Of a stretch of DNA of 64,000 nucleotides, positions 1-9,041 are shown piece after piece. Source of the stretch: Bacillota bacterium (GTDB taxonomy: Bacteria > Bacillota > Clostridia > Lachnospirales > Lachnospiraceae); the NCBI GenBank assembly GCA_030526045.1, contig JAUNDN010000001.1:15073-79072 (forward strand), in the 5' to 3' direction. Numbering within the stretch: the stretch's first letter is position 1; each line of letters begins with the position of its first letter. The notes beneath the pieces were generated by a model. It did not search any database. It saw nothing but the letters and a program-made list of their open reading frames with translations, and had not been told where the DNA came from. Made by a program: the position numbers and the translations under genes.

Positions 1-1741
1 TAATGTAATCATGCATGGAAATACGGATATCATAGTATTTCTTCATGATAGCATAATTGTCCTCGCCGTAGCTCCAAAGCTCGTTGGGTTGTCCGGTATG
101 CAGGTATCCGCCACCCCAATCTCTGTCATCAAGAGGCGGAATATTGTATGGTCCACGGTCTCCATGCATACGGAATACTGCTGAATAAACCGCAAACTGA
201 TACCAACGGATTAAAAGCTGACGGAAATCAGGATCATTCACATCATCCGTCATGAAACCGCCGATATCGGTTGTCCACCAGGGGATTCCGGCAAGTCCCA
301 TGTTAAGTCCACACTGGATCTGATCTGCAAACGCTTCAAAGGTACTTGGAACATCACCGGACCATACTACATTACCATACTTCTGGGAGCCTGCCCATGC
401 ACAGCGAAGCAGGTTTACAACCGGCTTTCCAAGCTTACTCATCTCATCATAGAACACACGGCTGTACATCTGGGGATACATATTGCTGATCTCCAATGCC
501 GGGCCATCACAGTAACGGTAGTTTTCAAAGTCATAAACGCCGTAATCCGGTTCTGAATTATCCAGCCAGAAAGCATCGATTCCGAAGTCATAGTAATTCT
601 TCTTGCAAACATCCCAGACATATTTCCTTGTTTCGGGGTTGAAGGGATCGATTTCCACACAGTCTCCCTGATAATCATAGGTCTGTGCGGCACCGCGCTC
701 TGTCTTGATGAGCAGGCCTCTCTCCATCATCGGGCCGAAGTTTTCGCTCTTGCGGTCAACGGAAGGCCATATCGATACAATGACCTTAATCCCCATGGAG
801 TGCAGTTCATCCACCATTGCCTTGGGGTCCGGCCAGTATTTCTTGTCAAATTTCCAGTCTCCCTGCACAGTCCAGTGGAAAAAGTCAATTACGATCTGAT
901 CGATCTTGATGCCTTCCTTCTGGTACTGACGTGCTACAGACAAAACCTCATCCTGGGTTCTGTAGCGAAGCTTACACTGCCATAAGCCCATTAAGTCCTC
1001 CGGGAACATTTCGGCATGTCCCGTAACGGATGTATAATTTTCAAGAATTTGCTTCGGTGCATCTGCCACCGTGATCCAATAATCCATTTCCCTGGTTGCC
1101 TTGGCAATCCACTCTGTATAATTCTTGCCGAAGGTTACGCGGCCGATTGCCGGATTGTTCCACAGGAATCCATAGCCGAGGGAAGAAACTGCAAAGGGTA
1201 CTGAGATCTGTGAATTACGCTGTGCCAGTTCAAGAACACAGCCCTTCAGTTCCATACAGGACTGCTGATACTGTCCCATACCGAAAATCTTCTCTCCGTC
1301 ATTGCTCTCAAATTTTAAATTTAAGGAATAATCGTTTCCTCCGATAATTCCCTTCCACTCACGATTTATGATCTTAAGGCATCTGCTCTCCTTTGACAAG
1401 GTTCCGTCATAAGCACGGAAATACTCACGCAGGATCAGCTTATCATCTCTGTAAAAGGAAAGAATACCCGCAAAATTTACTACTGCCTTGATACGTCCGT
1501 TTCGGATTGTTGCAATTTCCTTTTTGTCAATAGTGCCGTCACCAACCCAGTGATCCTCTTCTTCAATGGTGATCTGTGTATCACAATCTGCAACAGTTTC
1601 CGTCAAAGCCCAATCGTTTCCCGTAAACTTGGAAAACATGGATGCACGCACGCGGAACGAATCCTTTCCCCATGCTTCAATTCTGACGGTCTCTCCCTGA
1701 TGATAACAAACAAGAGCACCTTGATCCTTTACAAATCTCAT
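1..1741 (-). CDS. Glycoside hydrolase family 31 alpha-xylosidase/alpha-glucosidase (3' end outside window)
   Basis: About 580 residues are visible; the stop codon lies beyond the window edge. The TIM barrel carries the GH31 nucleophile motif WLDNSEPD (Asp near residue 394) and the acid/base region WSGDVPSTFEAF (Asp near 463). An upstream stretch with FFHWTVQGDWKFD resembles GH31 alpha-xylosidases. No signal peptide is visible, so the enzyme is probably cytoplasmic and acts on imported alpha-xylosides or alpha-glucosides; the substrate is inferred. The ATG is preceded by AGGAGG six bases upstream. It is divergent from the AraC gene, its likely regulator, and lies about 2 kb from a sugar ABC importer. 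Family assignment is strong; specificity is open. Confidence 0.9.
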   Translation of the reverse strand, partial: MRFVKDQGALVCYHQGETVRIEAWGKDSFRVRASMFSKFTGNDWALTETVADCDTQITIEEEDHWVGDGTIDKKEIATIRNGRIKAVVNFAGILSFYRDDKLILREYFRAYDGTLSKESRCLKIINREWKGIIGGNDYSLNLKFESNDGEKIFGMGQYQQSCMELKGCVLELAQRNSQISVPFAVSSLGYGFLWNNPAIGRVTFGKNYTEWIAKATREMDYWITVADAPKQILENYTSVTGHAEMFPEDLMGLWQCKLRYRTQDEVLSVARQYQKEGIKIDQIVIDFFHWTVQGDWKFDKKYWPDPKAMVDELHSMGIKVIVSIWPSVDRKSENFGPMMERGLLIKTERGAAQTYDYQGDCVEIDPFNPETRKYVWDVCKKNYYDFGIDAFWLDNSEPDYGVYDFENYRYCDGPALEISNMYPQMYSRVFYDEMSKLGKPVVNLLRCAWAGSQKYGNVVWSGDVPSTFEAFADQIQCGLNMGLAGIPWWTTDIGGFMTDDVNDPDFRQLLIRWYQFAVYSAVFRMHGDRGPYNIPPLDDRDWGGGYLHTGQPNELWSYGEDNYAIMKKYYDIRISMHDYI

Positions 1742-1762
1742 ACGAACCCTCCTTATACTGTC

Positions 1763-1791
1763 TTGCCAGTCAATTACTTTAATGATATGAT
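1763..1791 (+). promoter_or_regulatory. Putative promoter of the AraC/DUF2971 operon
   Basis: TTGCCA (1763-1768) and TATGAT (1786-1791) are separated by 17 bases, which fits a housekeeping sigma promoter. The leader to the chosen AraC start would be about 70 nt and contains three ACTAC repeats between 1811 and 1850. Read by eye. Confidence 0.55.
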
Positions 1792-1868
1792 ACTATTATT
1801 TAAGGGAAATCACTACAGAAATACTACGAAGTAATAATACTAAACTACTTTTAAGGATGAAGCAGGCT

Positions 1869-2741
1869 ATGGAACCACGGGAAAAAGAAGAAAAAAGACA
1901 ACACAGCACAGCTTTTGTACCATACAGCTTCTATGAATGCCGTATTCCTGAATATTTTATCAATGTTCCCATGCACTGGCACCGGGAGTTTGAGATTGAC
2001 TATATTCTCAGCGGAAAGGGCGAATTTATCTGCGGAGATGACCGTTTTATTGCCGAGGAAGGGGATTTGCTCATATTGCCTCCCAATATGCTGCATGCTG
2101 CCTATCCTTACCAAAATTATGCCCTGGTCTATCATGCCCTTGTTTTTCATCCCGTTATGCTGGGAGCAGGCAGCAATGACCGCTGCACTGTTGAATGTAT
2201 CCGCCCCATCATGAACGGCAATATCCGAATAAGCAATCCTATCGGTCCTGCTCTTTTTAACTACGGAGAGATAAAGGACACAACCGATCACATTTTTTCC
2301 TATGCCAAAGGCAATCTTCCCCAGCTGGATCTTCTTCTGAAAAGTGACCTGCTGCGGCTTTTCTGGCTGATCGAAAGCACCCCTGAAGCCACAAGCCGGA
2401 AGGATACGGGTATCAGCTACAGCGAACTGATCCGTCCGGCGCTGGAATTTATGATGAAGAACTATCAGGAAAATATTTCCATTGATCAGCTGGCTGATCT
2501 TACCAACTTAAGCAAGAGTTATTTCATGGGATGCTTTAAAAAAGCGGTTGGTGTAGGCGCAATCGAACACTTGACACAGCTTCGCATTAATGCAGCATGC
2601 GAAGCGCTCTCTGATACCAACAAAATGATATCGGATATCTCCTTCAATTGCGGCTACAACAACCTTTCCAATTTCAACAGACAGTTTAAAAAAATCGTTG
2701 GCTGTACCCCGAATGAATATCGGGACACCATCAAAAGATAA
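1869..2741 (+). CDS. AraC-family regulator with N-terminal cupin sensor domain
   Basis: The N-terminal half looks like a cupin ligand-binding domain (HWHREFEIDYILSGKG, then EEGDLLILPP). The C-terminal ~100 residues hold two helix-turn-helix motifs typical of AraC, including ISDISFNCGYNNLSNFNRQF and a CTPNEYR ending. It probably senses a sugar and controls the divergent GH31 gene; that is inferred from position. I chose the ATG at 1869 because AAGGA lies 11 bases upstream. The in-frame ATG at 1857 touches its own purine run and has no usable spacing; using it would add four residues. The DUF2971 gene follows after 14 bases. Confidence 0.88.
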   Translation: MEPREKEEKRQHSTAFVPYSFYECRIPEYFINVPMHWHREFEIDYILSGKGEFICGDDRFIAEEGDLLILPPNMLHAAYPYQNYALVYHALVFHPVMLGAGSNDRCTVECIRPIMNGNIRISNPIGPALFNYGEIKDTTDHIFSYAKGNLPQLDLLLKSDLLRLFWLIESTPEATSRKDTGISYSELIRPALEFMMKNYQENISIDQLADLTNLSKSYFMGCFKKAVGVGAIEHLTQLRINAACEALSDTNKMISDISFNCGYNNLSNFNRQFKKIVGCTPNEYRDTIKR

Positions 2742-2755
2742 AACGGAGGTAGCTT

Positions 2756-3577
2756 ATGTTATATCACTATACCGACTTTGCTGCATTTGACGGAATCATC
2801 CGGTGTGCGGAGCTTAGGCTGAACAATATTCTGAACATGAATGATGCCGCTGAAATGCGGTTATTCATGAACGGTATCTGTAAGGCTGTTATTGAAAAAC
2901 TGAACCTGGATGGGGAAACAGAAAAAAGCCGAAAGACCGAGTCCTTTTTTGAAAATGAAATGGAGGAAGAATTTCACTATTCTGCATATGCTGCATGTTT
3001 TTCCAGATACAGAGATGATGCAGCTCAATGGGAGCGATATGGTCATTTAGGTCAAGGTGTATGCATTGCTTTTCAGGAAGATCTTATGCAGAAGCTGGTA
3101 GGTGGCGTTGTGTCTCTTCAGGAGGTTTATTATCAAGAGGATATGCGGGAGCACCGTCTTGTAGATGAATTTTACCAATTGATCAAAAAATCAAGAAAAT
3201 TTTCCGAGCATCTTCCGGAATTCCAAACGTTAATGAATGATGCCTGGGTACAGTCAGCTGCTTTCAAGCATCCTTCCTTCGCAAGTGAAAGGGAATTCAG
3301 ACTGGTAGTCTCCCCCTTCATTTCCAATGAATTTGCAGTGGAGCCCAAGTACCATGTATCTCCGGAAAGAATCAAGAAATATTATCCTCTTGACTTAAAC
3401 AGAATGTGTGGGAAACTGAATTTACATTTATCAGACCTTGTTGGTGAAATCATTATAGGCCCTACCTCTTCCCAGTCCCTTCCCATTCTGCAGGATTATT
3501 TGTCAGACTGTGGCTTGAATGTACTGAAGGATAAGATCAGTATGTCGGCCTGCCCCTTAAGGAAGCCAACCTCATAA
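2756..3577 (+). CDS. DUF2971 family protein
   Basis: This 273-residue protein has the DUF2971 layout: an N-terminal LYHYTDF segment followed by LNNILNMNDAAEM, then CFSRYRDDAAQWERYGHLGQG and VCIAF. The family is widespread and its biochemical function is not established; some members lie near defence or toxin-like genes, but nothing here demonstrates that. It starts 14 bases after the AraC stop, with GGAGG seven bases before the ATG, so the two are very probably cotranscribed. Pairing a sugar-type regulator with this protein is unusual. A bidirectional terminator follows. Confidence 0.8.
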   Translation: MLYHYTDFAAFDGIIRCAELRLNNILNMNDAAEMRLFMNGICKAVIEKLNLDGETEKSRKTESFFENEMEEEFHYSAYAACFSRYRDDAAQWERYGHLGQGVCIAFQEDLMQKLVGGVVSLQEVYYQEDMREHRLVDEFYQLIKKSRKFSEHLPEFQTLMNDAWVQSAAFKHPSFASEREFRLVVSPFISNEFAVEPKYHVSPERIKKYYPLDLNRMCGKLNLHLSDLVGEIIIGPTSSQSLPILQDYLSDCGLNVLKDKISMSACPLRKPTS

Positions 3578-3606
3578 ATTTTCACCAATGATCATTTATA
3601 CAAAAA

Positions 3607-3647
3607 GGCGCTCTGAATAGCGGAAAACAACCGTTACCCAGAGCGCC
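3607..3647. terminator. Bidirectional rho-independent terminator
   Basis: Arms GGCGCTCTG (3607-3615) and CAGAGCGCC (3639-3647) pair perfectly, with an inner CGG/CCG pairing. T-rich sequence follows on both strands. It separates the convergent DUF2971 and lipoprotein genes. Confidence 0.85.
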
Positions 3648-3664
3648 CTTATTTCTATTTCTGA

Positions 3665-4411
3665 TTATTTTGTTGTTACGGAAGTGATGTGGGGGTTCAC
3701 ACCTTCATACCAGTACAGGAAGCCTTCCATATCAATGGTATCACCAATGTTCAATGCCTTCACAGCTGCATATACATCTGTTGTTTTATCGCAAAGATAG
3801 GACTCAACAGTAAATGTGTAGGTCTGGCCGTTAACAGAGGCGTTGAAGTACAGGTCATCCCCATCCTGACCGGAGCCGTCCCAGCTGTATAAGAATGCAA
3901 CATCATTTCCATCAGCATCCTTTGATGCTTCAACAGTCATTCCTTTAAATGCAACGAATTCGTTCTGATGCTTGATCAGATCATCTGTACCAAGCCATGC
4001 AGTGGCATCTGTCACAGGAGCAACGTAGTTGCCTTCCTCAATTTCAAAGGTTGCATCAACGATTTCAACCTCTCCTGCCCACTCTGACTTGTAACCGGTA
4101 ACCTTAATCTTTGTTCCCGGAGTCAGCTTCTCATAGTCTTCCTCAGAGCAAGCCATCTCATACAGGAAGTAAGCACCATCCTTATCCTGTGTATAGACGG
4201 TAGCCTTATTATCCCACCAGGACTGCTTAGCCTGAACATAGGTCTCAACTACAACCTGGCTGTCAAGAGCGGCTGTTGCATATTCTGCATAGGTCATAAC
4301 CCCTTCAGATTTTACATCTGCAACATCTTCTGCACTTTCGTTCTTGGAACTGCAGCCCACACAAGCAAATACCAGTGTAAAAGTCAAAAGTAACGCTGTT
4401 AATCTTTTCAT
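3665..4411 (-). CDS. Predicted lipoprotein with possible tandem OB-fold-like repeats
   Basis: A basic start, a hydrophobic core and Cys at 17 or 20 (VFACVGCSS) indicate a lipoprotein signal, so the mature protein should sit on the outer face of the membrane. Two segments look alike: both describe a VVVETYV/FVAFKGM-type strand, a YFLYEMAC/LYFNASV-type strand and a GTKIKVTGY/GDTIDMEGF turn. That pattern resembles paired OB-folds, but this is an impression and no named family is claimed. The ATG at 4411 was chosen because GGAG lies upstream; a longer in-frame start at 4474 lacks a site. It is the last gene of the sugar ABC operon and may assist binding at the cell surface. Confidence 0.7.
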   Translation of the reverse strand: MKRLTALLLTFTLVFACVGCSSKNESAEDVADVKSEGVMTYAEYATAALDSQVVVETYVQAKQSWWDNKATVYTQDKDGAYFLYEMACSEEDYEKLTPGTKIKVTGYKSEWAGEVEIVDATFEIEEGNYVAPVTDATAWLGTDDLIKHQNEFVAFKGMTVEASKDADGNDVAFLYSWDGSGQDGDDLYFNASVNGQTYTFTVESYLCDKTTDVYAAVKALNIGDTIDMEGFLYWYEGVNPHITSVTTK

Positions 4412-4487
4412 TTTATTCTCCTCTTTCGATTCCAAATTGATAAACATCGAGATTATTATACTCGAAATAAACAATAAATCAATAGCA

Positions 4488-6113
4488 TTAATGCTGATTT
4501 TTTCTCTTTTTCATGAAACTGAACACAACATATACGGCAATCAGCATCCAAACCGTTGCCAGTGATGAGAGCAGAACGACTGCTGTTGTCGGAAGTTTGC
4601 CCAGTTCTGCTTTACCGGCGGCAGGGGAACTGCTCTGCCTGCTCAACTGATCCAGACGATACAGGGAGGTAACATCACCGTAGAGCTTCTCGATATATGC
4701 ATCGTCCACCACCTGCCCTCTCCTGACAGACTTTACCGTATTTTCAACCAGCTGTCCTGCAGCGTCACGAAGAGAGGTTGAACCGTTAAACACCGGTGTT
4801 ACAAAGGTATCATCGATATGATTTAGCAGCAATTCTGTTGCCTTGATCTTGATGTCATAGTGGGCAGCATTATCCTCACCACTGCTTGCCAGATAATCCT
4901 GATATTCGTCCGTCCCCTGTGCCTTGGAGGTTACCGGTACGTAGCCCTCTGTTTCCGCATAGGCAATCTGAACCTCGTCTGTTAACAGGTACTGCACAAA
5001 GAGCCAGGACGCCAGCACCTCCTGCGGGTCGTCTTTATTGAATACGCACACAGACGGTCCCTGAGAAATCATTTTGGAATTCTCCGGATCAAACTGCGGA
5101 ATTTCCATGACTTCCGTTTCAAAATCCACAATCTTGTCCTGACTGATATCGGAAAGTGGTGCGTTGGTTCCCATCCAGGTTGCACCGGCTGTTGAATCAA
5201 CGGCAAAGATGCACTGTCCTGCATTGAGGAAGTTGGCAGGATAGCTCGATATTTTGAAGGTGGAAAAAGCCCCGCTCTTCCCATGCTCCGCGATCGTGAA
5301 AAGAAGGTCCTTCGTGGTATCATTAAAAATCCGGATTTCCCCCTGATCGGTGGAATAGCCTGCTTCCTTTTGCCTTAACATCTGAATCATCATATTATCC
5401 GTAGACTTATAAATAAACGGAATCATGACCTTCTGCCCGTTTATCAGGAAATTTCCTTCTGCGTCCTTTTCCATCGCCGCCTCGGAAACCTCCCAGATGA
5501 AATCCCAGGTCAGTACATCCGGCAGCGTATATCCCAGTGCCTCCACATAGGTTTTATTAATATAGCAGGCTTCCGTGGAACGCATATAGGGAATGGCATA
5601 ATAGTGGCCGTCAAATGCGCATTCCTCCAAAAACTGCGGAATAATCTCCTCCCGTTTTGGGGCATCAAATCGAACTTCACTCCCGCCGAGGCCGTATTTT
5701 TCATTCTCAAACAGTTCCTCCAACGGAACCACTAGGTTGATTCCCGTCAGATAGGTGGCAATATGATCCGGATACGTAATGCAGACATTGGGCGTTGTAT
5801 TCGTTGCAATGTTGGTAATTACATCATTATAGATTTTCCCGTAATCTGTATACAGACGCAGATTCACATGAATATTGGGATACAGCTTCTCGAAATCAGC
5901 AATTGCCTGCTCATAAATGGCTGTCTGTGTCCTATTGGTATCATTCTTCGCCCAAAAGGTAATCTCATATTCTCTCGAAGAATCAAATTCCTCGGGGACC
6001 TCAAAAGCCGCCATTCCCTTCGAGCCGTGGCATCCCGTCAGGGTAAATACACTGCCTGAAGCAAGTACCATCAAAAGGAGAACTGACAGGATTCTTTTCC
6101 GTGCTCTCATCAT
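4488..6113 (-). CDS. Sugar ABC transporter substrate-binding lipoprotein with C-terminal membrane anchor
   Basis: The protein has 541 residues. A lipoprotein signal ends at LTGC (Cys ~28), followed by a family-1-type extracellular binding fold (YEITFWAKNDTN, then ADFEKLYPNIHVNLRLYTDY). Unusually, residues ~510-533 form a hydrophobic segment followed by KKRKNQH, a second membrane anchor at the C-terminus. Standard sugar-binding lipoproteins are held only by the N-terminal lipid. The start overlaps the stop of the upstream permease gene by four bases, indicating translational coupling. It should deliver an oligosaccharide to the two permeases; the ligand is unknown, with GH31 substrates a reasonable guess. 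Confidence 0.88.
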   Translation of the reverse strand: MMRARKRILSVLLLMVLASGSVFTLTGCHGSKGMAAFEVPEEFDSSREYEITFWAKNDTNRTQTAIYEQAIADFEKLYPNIHVNLRLYTDYGKIYNDVITNIATNTTPNVCITYPDHIATYLTGINLVVPLEELFENEKYGLGGSEVRFDAPKREEIIPQFLEECAFDGHYYAIPYMRSTEACYINKTYVEALGYTLPDVLTWDFIWEVSEAAMEKDAEGNFLINGQKVMIPFIYKSTDNMMIQMLRQKEAGYSTDQGEIRIFNDTTKDLLFTIAEHGKSGAFSTFKISSYPANFLNAGQCIFAVDSTAGATWMGTNAPLSDISQDKIVDFETEVMEIPQFDPENSKMISQGPSVCVFNKDDPQEVLASWLFVQYLLTDEVQIAYAETEGYVPVTSKAQGTDEYQDYLASSGEDNAAHYDIKIKATELLLNHIDDTFVTPVFNGSTSLRDAAGQLVENTVKSVRRGQVVDDAYIEKLYGDVTSLYRLDQLSRQSSSPAAGKAELGKLPTTAVVLLSSLATVWMLIAVYVVFSFMKKRKNQH

Positions 6114-6985
6114 CCCTTTGTACCTCCTCTCGATACTCCTTCCATTACCTTGTTGCGAAAGATCAGGAACAGGACGATCAGGGGAAGTGAAATCACCACT
6201 ACAGCTGCCATCATTGCAGGAATATTTTCCCGTCCAAATCCGTTTTCCCTGATTTCCTGAATCCCGTTTGAGACAAGATAGTAATTTTCATCATCTGTAA
6301 TCAGCCGCGGCCACACGTAAGAATTCCAGCATTCAATCACCTTAAGGATCGTTATGGTGATCAGGGTAGGCCTTGCAATCGGTATCATCACTTTCAGAAG
6401 ATACTTAAGATCAGAGGTTCCGTCCACCTTTGCCGCATAATACATGCTGTCCGGAATCTGTTCAAAGTTCTCTTTTAGCAGATAAATGTAAAAAACAGAT
6501 GTGACGGATGGCAGGATCAATCCCGGGAAGGTATTTCGCATATTCAAATTTGTAATAGTCACAAAGTTTGTGATAATTACCAGTTCATTCGGAATCATCA
6601 TCAGGGAAAGAAAAATGAGAAAAGCAAAATTTTTCCCTCTAAACTCCAATCTTGCAAATGCAAAGGCTGCCAGTGTGATAACAACCAACATGATTGCCGT
6701 GGTAATGACAGTGAATAGGATCGTATTCAAAAAGTATCTTCCAAGCGGAACCGCCGTAAATGCATCCACATAATTCTGAAATGTGGGTGACAATGTGAAG
6801 AATTTGGGAATGTATTCTGAGTTGTACTCACTGTAGCTTTTCACCGAAGTCAGGAGCATCCAGTAAAAAGGGAAAAGGACAACCACCGCCCACATGCCAA
6901 GCAGCACGTAGGTAATGATACTCATAACCCTTTGCCGGATTTTCGCATCCCTCTCTATTTTTTCATAATCAACCGTATTTTCCAT
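6110..6985 (-). CDS. Carbohydrate ABC transporter permease, MalG type
   Basis: An inner-membrane permease of the CUT1 family with about six membrane segments. The cytoplasmic EAA-like loop reads AAKVDGTSDLKYLLKVMIPI, which docks the ATPase. It would form a heterodimer with the product of the gene immediately upstream. I chose the ATG at 6985, preceded by AAGAGGGCGGAAG, leaving 13 bases after the upstream stop. A longer frame to 7012 would overlap that gene and lacks a good site. Its end overlaps the binding-protein start (ATGA). Confidence 0.9.
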   Translation of the reverse strand: MENTVDYEKIERDAKIRQRVMSIITYVLLGMWAVVVLFPFYWMLLTSVKSYSEYNSEYIPKFFTLSPTFQNYVDAFTAVPLGRYFLNTILFTVITTAIMLVVITLAAFAFARLEFRGKNFAFLIFLSLMMIPNELVIITNFVTITNLNMRNTFPGLILPSVTSVFYIYLLKENFEQIPDSMYYAAKVDGTSDLKYLLKVMIPIARPTLITITILKVIECWNSYVWPRLITDDENYYLVSNGIQEIRENGFGRENIPAMMAAVVVISLPLIVLFLIFRNKVMEGVSRGGTKG

Positions 6986-6998
6986 ATCTTCCGCCCTC

Positions 6999-7904
6999 TT
7001 AATAGTGCACATTCTTTTTGCTGATCAACAGATTAATGCAGGTGATCGTCAGTATTATGACAAATAAAATAATTGCCGCTGCAGAGGCATAGGAAGGATA
7101 CCCGCCGCTGTTGCCGTACAGCATGTCATAGACGTATCCCACTATGGTATTCATCTTTGCAGCATTCAGATCCGTCCCGAACAACGCAACTGCATCACTG
7201 TAGGCCTTAAATGCACCGATAAATCCGGTGATGATCAGATAAAAGAGCATCGGTGAAATCATAGGTAGTGTAATTCTCATGAAGGTCCTGAATTTGGATG
7301 TACCGTCCACCTTAGCCGCATTGTAGTAAACCTCATTTACCGAGGATAAAGCGCTGGTCAGAATCAGGATCTTAAACGGCATAACGACCCAGATCGTATA
7401 AAGGCACAGTACAAACATTTTCGCCCAATATGGCCCGTCGATAAAATCAACGCTGCTTCCGCCAAAGCAGTGGATGAGCAGGTTAATAAGGCCATCGCTG
7501 TATGCCGTCTTTTTGAACAGGATCATGAATACCAGACCGACAGCCAGTGTATTGGTCACATAGGGCAGGAAATATACTGTCTGAAACAGATTCCTGAGAG
7601 GCTTGATTGAGCTTAGGCCGACAGAAATAAGCAATGCAATCCCTGTAGACAGCGGCACTGTAATGATAACCAGAAGAAACGTATTTTTGACTGCCTGCAA
7701 AAAATACGGATCATGTAATACATAAGAGTAATTATAAAGACCGATTCCAAAATAAGTCTGGGACGCGGAGTTATATCCCTCTTCAAAAGAATAAACAAAA
7801 ACATCGATCAGCGGATACACCATAAAGCATCCCAGAAAGAGTATTGCCGGCAAAAGATACAGCCAGCCCTTCAAACCTACAAGGTTTATTTTTTTCTTAC
7901 CCAT
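6999..7904 (-). CDS. Carbohydrate ABC transporter permease, MalF/UgpA type
   Basis: A CUT1 permease of about 300 residues with an N-terminal membrane segment (GWLYLLPAILFLGCFMVYPL) and the EAA loop AAKVDGTSKFRTFMRITLPM near residue 200. It pairs with the MalG-type permease downstream. The ATG at 7904 begins one base after the ATPase stop (TGATATG), with GAGGAG eight bases upstream. That supports the shorter start and tight coupling within the operon. Confidence 0.9.
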   Translation of the reverse strand: MGKKKINLVGLKGWLYLLPAILFLGCFMVYPLIDVFVYSFEEGYNSASQTYFGIGLYNYSYVLHDPYFLQAVKNTFLLVIITVPLSTGIALLISVGLSSIKPLRNLFQTVYFLPYVTNTLAVGLVFMILFKKTAYSDGLINLLIHCFGGSSVDFIDGPYWAKMFVLCLYTIWVVMPFKILILTSALSSVNEVYYNAAKVDGTSKFRTFMRITLPMISPMLFYLIITGFIGAFKAYSDAVALFGTDLNAAKMNTIVGYVYDMLYGNSGGYPSYASAAAIILFVIILTITCINLLISKKNVHY

Positions 7905-7905
7905 A

Positions 7906-9018
7906 TCACTGCTCCTCTTCCGCTTCAAAATCAATCCTCTTCTCCGTCTTTTTATGGAACAGAAAGACCTTTTGAGGAACGAGGGAAAATCTGACTTCTT
8001 TCTGAGCGGTATTCACTCTGCTATCTGCACTGATAATAGAGCGAACAGCGGGGTTTAGCGAGGCTTTGTTTCCGGAAATCACACTGCTGTCACGCCCCAT
8101 CACTTCCACTCCTCTAAGCTCACAGCAAAGAGGTCCGTCCTCCTTAAGTCGAAAGCCCTCCGGTCTGATACCGACATAGACCTCTTGATCTGAGGCTCCC
8201 ATAACCTTAAGAACAGCATCCTCACCAATATATAGCTCCTGATCCTTAACCCTTCCGCTAAAGACATTGATCGGCGGTGTCCCGAGGAATTTAGCAACAA
8301 ACAGATTAACTGGATTGTCATAAACCTCCTGGGGTTTCCCGATCTGATGGACAACTCCATCCTTCATCACAACGATCAAATCAGAGATGCTCATCGCTTC
8401 TTCCTGATCATGGGTAACAAAAATCGTTGTAATCTTTGTTTCTCTCTGGATTCTTCTGATTTCCTCTCTGGTTTGTAGCCGCAAACGGGCATCCAGATTG
8501 GAAAGCGGTTCATCGAGCAATAAGACACGGGGCATCTTGACAAGTGCTCTTGCAATTGCCACACGTTGCTGCTGACCGCCGGAGAGTTCACCGGGCTTGC
8601 GGTCCATCAGCTCATCAATCTGAACGAGCTTCGCAACAGCCAATGCCTTTTCAAGCATCTCCTCCTTCGTCAGCTTGTCCTTTCCTTTCAGGTTCTGAAG
8701 GGGAAACAAAATATTCTGCTTTACGGTCAGATGCGGATAAAGCGCATAATTCTGAAATACCAGACCGATTCCCCTGTTCTCCGGAGGCAGATCCGTAACA
8801 TCATCATCTCCGAAAAAGATTTTGCCGGCAGTTGGTTTCTGCAGTCCACTGATCAGATTCAGTGTTGTACTTTTTCCGCAACCGGAGGGGCCCAGCAGGC
8901 CGATCAGCTTTCCGTCCGGAATCGTAAAATTAAAATCGTTGACAGCGATCACATCCTCATGCTTTTTTTTGTCACGACCGGGAAATTTCTTTGTCAGATT
9001 CTGCAATACTACTTCCAT
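7906..9018 (-). CDS. Sugar ABC transporter ATPase, MsmX/UgpC type
   Basis: The 370-residue protein has Walker A GPSGCGKST (43-51), signature LSGGQQQR (~145-152), Walker B LLLDEP (~166-171) and H-loop His ~203, plus a C-terminal TOBE-like regulatory region from ~240. It powers CUT1 sugar importers from the cytoplasm. ATP-binding subunits of this type often serve several importers, so it could also energise the galactan importer at 38-40 kb, which has no ATPase gene of its own here; that is inference. The ATG at 9018 follows GGAGGAAGAAC. Being first in its operon, before the permeases, is less common for this family. Confidence 0.93.
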   Translation of the reverse strand: MEVVLQNLTKKFPGRDKKKHEDVIAVNDFNFTIPDGKLIGLLGPSGCGKSTTLNLISGLQKPTAGKIFFGDDDVTDLPPENRGIGLVFQNYALYPHLTVKQNILFPLQNLKGKDKLTKEEMLEKALAVAKLVQIDELMDRKPGELSGGQQQRVAIARALVKMPRVLLLDEPLSNLDARLRLQTREEIRRIQRETKITTIFVTHDQEEAMSISDLIVVMKDGVVHQIGKPQEVYDNPVNLFVAKFLGTPPINVFSGRVKDQELYIGEDAVLKVMGASDQEVYVGIRPEGFRLKEDGPLCCELRGVEVMGRDSSVISGNKASLNPAVRSIISADSRVNTAQKEVRFSLVPQKVFLFHKKTEKRIDFEAEEEQ

Positions 9019-9041
9019 GTTCTTCCTCCAATATATCTTTT

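Noticed and set aside
2756..3577. DUF2971 gene called as a phage-defence system
   Set aside because: The family link to defence is loose and no partner toxin, nuclease or other defence gene is adjacent.
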